From Enoplolaimus lenunculus (lineage: Eukaryota; Nematoda; Enoplea; Enoplida; Thoracostomopsidae), in NCBI GenBank assembly GCA_030248215.1, contig JASANG010004033.1:1-64000 (forward strand): a stretch of DNA of 64,000 nucleotides, in the 5' to 3' direction. The notes below the pieces were generated by a model. The model saw only the letters and a program-made list of their open reading frames with translations. It made no database searches and was not told the DNA's origin. Shown in pieces: positions 51,101 through 63,100 of the stretch. The stretch's first letter is position 1. Each line of letters starts with the position of its first letter. Made by a program: the position numbers and the translations under genes.

Positions 51101-54100
51101 AACATCATCCTGTCTATCGCAGTTCGTTGAAATTCGAAGCGTTCAACGCGGGGGTGCAAGTTTGGGTCGCGTTTGTGGCAAACTCACGCCGAACGGCGGC
51201 GGAGTTGACTCAACGTTTGTTTCAACTCAGTCGTTGTGGGTGCGATATGTTGATACGAATGTCGTTCAAAACATTTCGACCATTGTTACTCAACCACGGT
51301 TCAGAGCGTCTTATATTATAAGTAAATGTCTTAACAGGCCCATAACTGAAGGGGATCGAGAGAGTCGGACAGGGCTGCCAGGAAACTTTTGTGGATTTAG
51401 CACTTGTCCGTCCTGGAATTGTTTTGCTCACCTAGGATTTTGATCCTGGCTACGGGCCTAAGCCTTGATCGCACGGTTCCTTTTTTAGGATCGGCTACCC
51501 CCCGTCCGAACTGTTAAATGTGCGGCTAAGACAGCGGCGGATCTGTAAATTTCTTTCAGGGGCGGGCTGGCTGGTAAAAGTTATAAAACGCAGGGCCAAT
51601 GTTACTTTAAGGGGCGCAACAGTAGATTAAGCGTATTCATAAGTCTAAGCTTACGCCTAAGCAAAGAAATGTAATTAGACTCTAAACCTACTATTTTATA
51701 GACCCACCAGAAACCTGGACGCCTCTTAAAGTAACATGGTCCAAACGCAGTATTTAACTGAATGCTATATATGTACCAATTTTCTCAGTGTCCAATTAAA
51801 TATGTTTGAGATATTTAGCGAATGGGTATCTGTCGAGGTTTCTAAGGGGGGTCGAAAGTTAAGGGAACCAAGTGTCGTTGTGATTTCGTTCTACGAATTT
51901 TTGGGAAGAGCTTTAACGAATATCCTTCCTATCCACGCTTATACATTTAAGCGTACGGCAATCCTGGAATTGCTGGCCAAACAAGTGGAACTATTGAATC
52001 TCCGTATTTTGGTTGGACGTCACACCACGCTTTACTTTCAACATCCAATCAAATACCAGAACGACCGAATTATGAAATGATTCGACCTAATTCACCGTTC
52101 GCCGAATTTGATTGGCTAATTTATGGCGATTCGGACAAACAATTTAAAGTGACGCTTGAAGAAATTAATCTGCCAATGAGCGATAACCAAGGCTTAAAGG
52201 TATGTGTACCAGTAGCCAGAGGGGGCAATTAGGATCACAATTTTTGAATATAAATCAATGTTAAACAGGGGGTGTATAAAGTGGGAAAGATAGAGGGGGA
52301 GGGACTATATTGTAAAATCAATGACGAGACAAAAGCTAACCACATTTAACAGCCTGTACCTTCTAAATTTTAGAGGTGTAAAATGTTGTTTTTACATTAA
52401 CTTATGCATATCCAAACTGAAATAGCTGACTACGCTCTTGATTCCAAGTTTATTGCAGATTTAACTATTACGTCATATGAAGTTTTCTTTCATACTTCGG
52501 TAAATTTCAGCGAGCAGATTTTAATTCAAAATGAGTTACATCACTGAGTGTGAATAGGACTTTGAGAGAACTCAGATTTTTGACTTTATTTAGCTCATAG
52601 TGAGTTGATTAATCAATCCAACAAGTATTAACTCAACTGACACTGAGAATCAGCTCAACTCAGAGTCAATTAATGTTTAGTATTAACACCAATCGTGTAT
52701 TTCTAGAGTATGAGACTCAGCGAGTAGATTTTAATTCAGAATGAGTTAAATGACTGAGTGTGAATAGGTCTTTGAGAACTCAGATTTCTGACTTTATTTA
52801 ATAGCTCATTGTGAGTTGATTGATCAATCCAACATACGATTGGTGAAATGTCATACTGTCATCATACACTCTTGCGAATGCTAACTCAAACTAAACTAAT
52901 TCGTTAGCTGAGTTTATTCATTTTTTTCGCTGGAAACTACAGTACTTGTTTCAAAACTTGTCAGTAAATAGAATTGGAGATATATACGTGCCCAGCAAGT
53001 TTCCAACAAATTCTAAATTTTGTCCGAACTGGAACAGGAACAGGAATTGATTTTAATATATCAGTCGAAAACGTGCCATAAGTAATTTTTTCACGATTTA
53101 TTTTTTGTTTTCAATAATTTTTCAAAAACACTCATCAAATATATATATATATTCATTTCGAATTAATTTTTGTAATTTCAAAATTGTTCGTCTTTAAAAA
53201 TTTGACACAACACCGTACAAATATTCTGGTTTCAGCGATGTGCTGCAATGCCGGAACAAGACCACGAATCGATTTTTTGTGCGAATCCGGCCGGAACCGG
53301 ATTTATTTCCGTGAGAGATCTCCGTTATGAATACGAGCGACATTGTACAACTATTGATTGTTCAGTTTTAGATACTCGATGATGAAGAAGTCAAAGATAC
53401 ATTCACCGGTTATACACCGCAAAACGATGTACGCTATTATGATACAGTAAATCTTAAGTTGAAACTAAAAATGCGAAAAAATGAAGATTTTACTCAACGT
53501 GGCTTTCGACTGCGTTGGGAGCTTATCGATAAATCGACTCCAGAAGCGCGTGAGTCAATCGGGTGTCTGCCGGTAGCAACAGCAGTTATGCGGGGGAGGG
53601 GCTTGATCTTCCTTCGGCGTTCACTTTTCTGTTAAAGCAAAGACGCTGTATTGAACCAGCTGCATCGCTCAAACTCTTTGATGCAGCACTGGAGCAGCCA
53701 TCTCTGGTAGCCTTTGTAGGCCCCACCTACCATGATTGTAAACAAAAAATACCTGTTAAAATTAATCAGAATTTGAAAAATATTTTGATTATCGCGATGG
53801 CCCCCTACCCTGGAAAAATAAATAAATTTCCATTCATCAATAGAATTTCTGTTTTATGAAATTTAATACAATTATAAAAAATAAATAAATTTCCATTCTG
53901 AATTTAAAAAAAGATATTTTTCTGAAAATGCTCTCGAAAAATTTATTTTACTTTTTTTTGCTGGAAATTTGGTGTGTCCCACCAAAATTTCCTGCTTCGG
54001 CACTGGTGATATGGCTGTGAGTTGTACCGGAAGAAAACAAACAAATGTTCATTATAAATCAACCAATTTTGAATATCATTGCACCCTTTAACATGTTTTC

Positions 54101-57100
54101 AATATTTTCAATATTATGTTGAACGTATAAGCTTATAGCTTCAGCCAAAATCTAAGTTAGTCGAAACGTAAACATCGTCTTGATGAGTTTGATTCGTGTT
54201 TGTGGGGGGTATCCAGCTTTCGTATGTTCCCCCCAATATGAAATAAGCCTGATTCTAATGTAATACCAAAGCTAAGCCTGTAGTGATATAATTCACTTGT
54301 ATACTTCTTTCCAGAAGTATAGGCGTAAGCTTAGAACAGAACAAAGGTTACGCCTAAGCCTAATTGTAACCGTAAACCTGAACGGAAGTTTACCACTATA
54401 GACACGGTACCCTAATCTGAAAATATTGAAAATTGTAATATGAAGCCTAATTCTAACTAAGCCTAAATGTAAGTTTATCCCTAAGCGTTTGATACGATAC
54501 CCAGATCTGAAAATTTTGAAAACTGTAATATGAAGCCTAATTCTAACCGTAATCCTAAATGTAAGTTCATCCCTAAGCCTTAGATACGATACCCAGATCT
54601 GAAAATTTTGAAAACTGTAATATGAAGCCTAATGCTAACCGTAAGCCTAAATGTAAGTTTATCTCTAAGCCTTAGATACGATACCCAGATCTGAAAATTT
54701 TGAAAACTGTAATATGAAGCCTAATTCTTACCGTAAGCCTAAATGTAAGTTTATCTCTAAGCCTTAGATACGATACCCAGATCTGAAAATTTTGAAAACT
54801 GTAATATGAAGCCTAATTCTAACCGTAAGCCTAAATGTAAGTTTATCCCTAAGCCTTAGATACGATACCCAGATCTGAAAATTTTGAAAACTGTAATATG
54901 AAGCCTAATTCTAACCGTAAGCCTAAATGTAAGTTTATCCCTAAGCCTTAGATACGATACCCAGATCTGAAAATTTTGAAAACTGTAATATGAAGCCTAA
55001 TGCTAACCGTAAGCCTAAATGTAAGTTTATCTCTAAGCCTTAGATACGATACCCAGATCTGAAAATTTTGAAAACTGTAATATGAAGCCTAATTCTAACC
55101 GTAAGCCTAAATGTAAGTTTATCCCTAAGCCTTAGATACGATACCCAGATCTGTAAATTTTGAAAACTGTAATATGAAGCCTAATTCTAACCGTAAGCCT
55201 AAATGTAAGTTTATCTCTAAGCCTAAGATACGATACCCAAATCTGAAAAAAAAATTGAAAATTGTAAGCTGAAGCTTAATTCTAACTGAAAGTTTAAGCG
55301 TAATTCGAATCCTCAGTGTTTGATATGGCACACAAGTTTGAAAATGTTGACAACTACGCGCTGAAAGCGTTCTCTAGAACTGGTTACTGGTTTTAGTATC
55401 AGGTTCTTGTGGCAGCGTCGAGCTTACCGCAACTCAGACGGACCAAATTTTAACATCACCAAACTATCCGCAAGACTACGCGTCGAATTTAAACTGCGTC
55501 TGGTACATTCAAGCACCGCGTAGTCATCAAATTGAAATTTCAATCACATCGATGGAACTCGAAACGCAAGGGTTGACCTGTGAATTGGACTATGTTGAAT
55601 TCAAATCTGGAATGAGTACGTCTTAAACGACTCGAGACGAGGGAGGGTATAATGAGATCGGGCCAGTATTCAGCTCAACTTTACAGACTGGGTCGGGGCC
55701 ATAATTTTTCTACGGGATTGAACCAGACCCGAAGCCGCCAGCTCACTTTGCTAGGGGGGGCAAAAGTGTTTCAGGAGGGGTCGTCAAGGGTTTCAATGAC
55801 TTGCAAGAAAGATTGAAAATCTTCTAGGGGGAGGGCAAAATTTATTCAGGGGGGCTGAACCACCTGGCCCTTCACCTTGGCTACGGCCGGGGACTGAACC
55901 AATAAAATATGCACTATTACAGGGTTTGGTAGCATTTTTATCGCCAGATACGTTCGTTTTAAGGCGTTGTACATATGAAGTCGATCCATGTTGCACTTTA
56001 ATCCTTGCCAGGTCCCCAAAATCCGAAAGAATGGTTTTAGTAAAGTTCCGAAGTCATAAATTTGTGGGCCCATGTAAGCATCAGCGGAGGAACGTTTGGC
56101 TGCGGGTCAGCAATAAAGTATGCTTAAGCTTAAGACTAATTTTTTTGCTTATACTTAGATTTAGATATAAGTTTCTTTTTACGCTTTTAGGCTTAATGCT
56201 TAGGTATATGCTTATACTACTGTTACGACACTGTTCTATACATTAGCGTATTTGTGGAACACTTTAGCATAAATAACGTGTAAGATTGCTTTGTAACGAC
56301 AAATCGAGTATTGTAAATCATTTACTACACAAAAAAGCCACTAAAGCTTATTTTTTTACTATAGTTTCAAAGTTTGGAAAATTGTTTTTGAGATTGTTCA
56401 AGTTTCCTTAACCCTATCTCTAGTAGATAGTTTCAATTTTATCTGAAATCTCATTTAGTTGTTCTTAGTATACTCTATGCAGGAACGGGTTAAGGGATTT
56501 TTAAGTTAAGCAGTACCATATTGAGCCCTTAGCGAAAATTTTGCAAGTTTACTTAACCCTATCTCACGTAGACAGTTACAGTTTCGTCTGAAATTTAACT
56601 TGAAGCCACGATTTGAACTCCACACTCTGTGGTTGGAGCTGTTTGCCATCACCACTCAGCTATTTCATGATCGAACCTGAGGCTGCGGTCACGTCTTGCA
56701 GAGTTTATATACTACACAACACACATGTGCTATTGGCAAACACTGTACAATGTATATGTGTATTGCAATGCAGTTGTTCATAGTATATATACTCTATGCA
56801 GGAATGGGTTAAGTAGTTGTAAGTTAAGCGGTACAATATGGAACCCTTCACGATAATTTATGCTGCCGATGCGGTGGCGCTTGAAGACACGACGGTCGAA
56901 TTACCGGACCGCTGTTAAACCACTGAGCTACGCAGCCGTGCAAACTTTTCACTACAATCGCTCTATATACCGTAGGTTTGGTACTACCAGATACGTATAT
57001 AGTTTTATTGTTGCAGGTCGCAATGCAATATTGAGCGACCCACGTGAACCAGAGCGATATTGCAGATATAATTCCAACGAATATCCTAAAACGTTTCACA

Positions 57101-60100
57101 ACGAACTGGTTCAAGTACGATTTGTTTCTGATCGGTCGGTTTCTGAACAAGGATTCCGTTTAACTTATAAAGCAGGTAAGTAGTGCATGGACGGGGAGAC
57201 AAATGGGAAACGTCCAATGACGGCACAAGACTGGCTGATTTTTTTGTGAGGCAAATGGTTCGTTAAAGTTGAAGCAATCGTACAACATCGAGCTGTTTGC
57301 TAAGTTTAATCTGTTACAGACGACGAGTCTACGACAATTGTCCAAACGCGACAATTATTTGAACGCGACGATTACCCGAACGCGACAATTGCCCAAACGA
57401 CAACTGAACAAAGCGACAATTGCCCAAGTGACAATTATCCAAACGCGACAATTGTCCCAACGACAACTGCCCAAGCGACAATTGCCCAAATGTCGATTAC
57501 CCAAACGAGACAATTGTCCAATCAAACGATTACCCACACGCGAGAATTGCCCGACACGTAGCCAATGGGGGCTCTGAGCCGTCTTGCAGCAAAAATCTAT
57601 AAATAAGAATTCGCGAAAATTTTGCTGAGGATGACGTTGGTTGGATGTTTGAAACTCAGCGGCGGTGTGTGACAACGTAATTTTAACTACAAAACAATTA
57701 ATTGTTACATTTAATTTTTCAGTCTGTGGTGGCAAGATTAACAACCGAGAAGCTGGTATCATAACAAGTCCAACTGGTGACGGAGAGTAAGTTTTGAAAA
57801 AATCCAACAAAACTTATTCATTAGACAAGTAACTTTTAGTCACTCTTACAGTGGCGAAAGGCGTCAACCGGAATTACCGCGGAAATTTTACGGTTTTGTG
57901 TCAAATTATTCATAATCAGTTAAAGATTCGAAACTGTGTCTGTGAAAAATTGTTTTATTTCGAAATGAGTGTTTCTGCAATGAGTTCAATTTTGTTACAA
58001 TTTTGTTAATAAACTGTTTCTGATGTGTTTTCGCAAAATTTGGCTAATGCGTGCTGATGTTTTTTTTAATTATTGCGTTTTTAGCAATTACAATAATAAC
58101 GTCAAATGCACATGGAGAATAACAGCGACACGAGGAAAAACAATACGAATATCGTTCAACAAGTTAGACTTAGAAATGAAACCGGCTTGCACCGATGAAA
58201 ATAATCCTGATTGCTGTAAAGATTATTTACAAGTAATTAATAACTTTAAGACGATTTGAGTCCCGGTAAGTTTTTTAAAAAACGGATCCGCCTTTTGATA
58301 AATTTTGGATTCCAGGGTTGTGCGTTAATACACCAGTTTACGGAATCTGGACCGCGTTAGGAATTAAATTAAACCTGGCATATTGTATACTTTGACGTCT
58401 TGAGTTCAACGGTACAACATTCATGCTGCACGACCAATGGTTCAAAAGTTATGGCGACTGAATTACTCTTGATACCGTAGCCTTTACATCATTGGCTGGT
58501 TTATGTGTTTGCGTTTGTTTCAGATATATGAACCTTTCGGAAACGAAACCAAACTGAATAAAACCGTCTGTAAAGGTGGATATGAAGAATTATCGTCTCA
58601 AGGAAACGTAGTTGAATTGAAGTTTGTTTCCGATGCCGACATTGTTGCTCCTGGTTTTAATCTTGTTTATCGGTAAATTGTCTTTGACGTTTGAATTTAA
58701 CATTTTTTGAACAGAGGCGTAGCAAGGACACATTATTTCGCGTACTGCAGTGACCCGAATAAGAGGGGGGACTGATATTTATTTGGCCTCTCCAGAGGGT
58801 ACCCCTCCTTGTTATTCGGTTACGGACTGTTATTTATTTTTAACCCACGTTTCGCCGTCCTTCGTTACTGATATATATCCGGTACTGAAACTATCCGTTG
58901 AATTAAGCGTTTTTTGTCTTGTATCAACAGCTTGAGTGATAATACAAGTTATGCTTAGAAATGTACTTTCAAAATTTAAGTACGCTTTAAAGTTTCGAAG
59001 TCAAATTATTTGGTCCTGGAGTCATTTATGCGCTACAATTAGGGATAATTGCAATTTATGGACTCTAATTAGGGTTTAGGGGCTCTATCCGCTTACGGAC
59101 TCTCATTAGGGATACGGACTCTTATTAGGAATACGGACTCCAATTGATTCGGACTCAAAACGGGGACCCCCTCTTATTACCTCTCCCCCTCTTATTCGGG
59201 TCAATACAGTAATTGATTTTGGAAAGTCGTGAAATTACCGAAGTTGACAGGATACGGCAACTGCGGTCTGTTCGGTTCGGATGTCTTTGACAGCTATCAA
59301 GCTGTCTATTTAAATGTATTACCGTATTTATTTGAGATAAATTAAATGTTTCCCCCTAAGATCAGGATAAAACTTTTATTGATCCTTTGGGCATTTTTAA
59401 CAAGATCTTGTTCAAGTCACACGGTTCACACGCTTTCCTTTATGTATTGCATAGTCCAATCGGTCTATTTGCTACTTTATGCAATATCAGTACGACCTTG
59501 GCTAAACTGCTATTAACAAACCGAATCTCAAATCTGACACTTAGTTAATTTCAGAACGGTGGGCAGACGTTGTGGAGGTACCATTCATTTGACACCTGGG
59601 ATTGTCAGACCTTTGGAACCGATCCCCAAAATGGACCACAATCAAGGACGCTATCAGCCAAATATTGATTGTATATGGACAGTGATTGCACCACGAGGAA
59701 ACAATGTACAGCTAGACTTGGCATCTGCACAACTGTCTTACCCAGAGTAAATCAACGTTTAAATGTATTATTGATACCAAGAATTGATAATTACCATTTT
59801 TGCAAGAGTGTGCAACTGGATACATTCTGTGTAGAAAAGAATTGCGCATGTTACATTTTTAGCCAACAATCCCTTTATTTGGGGGGGGGCAACTTCGTTG
59901 TCGTAGACAATCCTGGCTTTAGACAAGCGAAATATAAGCACCCCACCCCTTATATTCTAAACCGAAAGAGTAGTTTTTCACTGAAGCGGTGTCAGTTTTT
60001 GCTATTGCATCAACCGTTCGCGTTTTAAATAAGGAGGGGAGTACAACAAAACGCAACACGCGGTGGTACATTTTGCACCATGAGCAAACAACTAACTTGC

Positions 60101-63100
60101 ATACTGTTACCATACAGGCATTAGCCACTCTTGTATACTAATTTGTTGAAACTGGACAGTTGCACTGCATTTATGGGTGTAACCAGGATTTTGGAAAGGG
60201 GGTTACGTCCGATAAAACTTTCGAAGGAGGGATTGTTTTGTTGCAAATTGATTTCGTGTCAAAACACCCATGGACAAAAATGTCAAAAGGCAGGTTTTGA
60301 TACACGAAACCCTCTCTGACTGACTACGGTCTTAGTCTGCAGTTCCACACGCACGACCAATTTTTAATTTTGCATAAAGATCAGGACCACGCCTGGAGTC
60401 GAACCTCGGACCTCTTGCACTCGAGTCAAGCATGCTGCCATTACAACGCACTGCGATAGCACGGTGGTCTTCTCTTTAAGTTGAGAGCTTAAAAACATTG
60501 GTTGGGTTTCTGAAACCGTACTTAGATACGACTTAGTACTACTTAAGTACGTACTAAGCAATTACTGTATCATTTTGTCGTTAAAAGCTTACTTGAGTTT
60601 AGTAAATACTTAAGTCACTGGCTAAAATTGATGTATTACAGATTAACAGCTCAAAATACTAACAATGGTCTAACTGAAATTGTAGAGTCATGGTGCCTCC
60701 TTAATATAAACCGGAACTACTGCTTTTTTGTTAATGACAGTGGCTCACATTTGGCGTTTATTTATTTTTGTTCAAAAAGTTAAGTATTTGCTTAAGGCGG
60801 CGGCTTAAGTAAATACTTGAGTGTAACTTAAGTAAATACTTAAGTAAGATTTCTGAAACCCAGCTACAGTAAGTTAATTTTAGGTGGTTCATTTGCGTAA
60901 TTACGTTGCAGTTTTTTTCATCGTCGCTTTGCTAAATAATATTTAAATATTAAAAAAAATTCACGTCACTTCTAGCGGTGAGGCAGAGCGGAAGCGTGAA
61001 CAGACGATTCAGACAGAAATACTTATTTCAGAGGTTCACAATCGTCATGTGACAACATTTGTTCGTCCGGCATGGAACGTTTGACGGCGTGGCCGGATTT
61101 TCTTGCCATCTACGACGGCTCAAGCATGCTAAGTCCAGTCCTGAGATGCTTGTGCGGTCCTTATTCGGCCCAAGGTAACTTTCATTCCACCGGACGTTAT
61201 ATGGTCCTTCGATTGGTGACGCATCAACAACCTCAGGACTGGCAAAGTCCCGGTTCTGTAGCTGGGACTTTACGTTCAAGTAAGTTATGGAGTGATTGCT
61301 TTCGAGCAAGTCGGATGCGTTTCAGCCCGCCCTATACTGTATTTTTCCGCTGTTAACGTATTTAAAAGCGTACAGCTTATTTCTTTAGTAAACTCGAAAT
61401 AACCTTTATTTTCGCTACTCAACTAACAACTGAACGTTTAACAACGATACGCAACATAAACGCTCGTACAATCAGTTCAGACAAAAACTGCATGAGAATG
61501 CAAAATGTTACTGTAAATTGTACAATACAACTAAAATTACCGAATTTCGAGCGAGACTCTTACTTGCCGTGCACTGACTCTCTAATGCCACGTTTGTGTA
61601 CCTATTCTTCTGATTTATTTGCACATGCAAAACCGTAACTTGTTCGTCGAAAATTCAAAATATCTACTATTTGACCAGTGCTAAATATAAAATTTATTTA
61701 CAGGTGCTTGTGGTGGAACATTTTACGCAATTTCTGGTTACGTTTCATCGCCTAACTATCCTGCAAGGTAAAACCATTGTACCTTGTTTTTATCCAGCAC
61801 CGCGTCCGTAGCAGGCTAGAGTGACGGTCCCAAACAATAATTCCGGGGTGGGGGCCGTTTGCGATGATCAAAATATTTTTCAAATTTTTTGGTTAAAAAT
61901 TGTTCGGGTGGGGAATGTTCTCTTTTGGGCAGGACCTAAAAAATGGGGAGTGGCTCATCGGGTCCAGCTTTTATCCGCAGTTGTGTTTCTTGAATAGATA
62001 TATTAATTTGTTTTTTTTTCTACAAAAAAATCAAATTTAAAAAAATCCAAAATTTCAGGCGTAGTATATAAAGATTTGACCTTATTTACAAATTGACAGC
62101 CAGAGAGCGTAGGAAAAAGGTTTATTTTTAAAATTAAAATGCTCAAAGCGACAGACTGCTGCTTAAAGTTTTGTCTAAACTTTGAAATACGTTTAGATAT
62201 CAATCCTAAACGTTGCCCTTAAGCTTAGCGTGTAATTCTCAAATTTTAAGCATTTAAACTTTAATCCAAAATAAAACTCAGATTGAAATTTTTTCGTCTG
62301 ACAGGTTTTGCACAGTCTACTTGACATATAAAGTTAGATTGCAGCAAAAAGGGACAACGAAAATTCACGGCGCCTAAGTTAGACGAAAACAGTACAGGAA
62401 CATCGGTTTATGTCAAAACAACACCGAAACGTTTCAGTTTGGGCAAAACGTTTCTTGGAATGTTGAGCCCTCCGTGCCCATCCAAAGATTGGCATGGCTC
62501 ACGGCATGTGACCCATAACTCACCGGTGACCCGTGGGCAGCAGGCGCATGACACGGGTGACTTACGACCCGACATGACCTAAGTGACCCACGAAACTCAA
62601 TATGCATTTAAATGTATGTATATGCGCACATATATATGTCGCAGCCGAAGTCGTATTATTCAGTCCAATTCCAAATTGGGTTTGTCCAAAGCGGGATAAA
62701 AACATAGACTAGCCCAGTGCGGAATTATGTCTAATAAAGCTGCGCGATTTCTGATTGGTTGCTTGACAGTCGTAATCGAGCTTGACTCCATGTTGCTTAA
62801 GTAAAACAAACAGTTTGATAGCCAACAGGTAGCGATACTTAATAGCCAATCGAGACAAAGTATTTGCATCAGCTAATCGTATTTGAGTATGGCATTAACC
62901 CAGTAACCACGCACAAGGCGTACACTTGTAGCTGAGAAAGAATTACGCCGTGGGATAGCCCAAGTCGCAATTCTGCCCTGTAGTAGCCGAATTCGGGACT
63001 GGACAGAATTACGGATTGGGTTACGACATATATACATATGTATATGTATTTCTATTTAGATACGATCCAAATTTGGACTGCAAGTGGATTGTTGAAGCCC

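Noticed and set aside
53563-53859. 98-codon plus-strand frame after the CUB13 exon
   Set aside because: It starts within the intron just past the donor and resembles no known family; no splice sites tie it to the gene.
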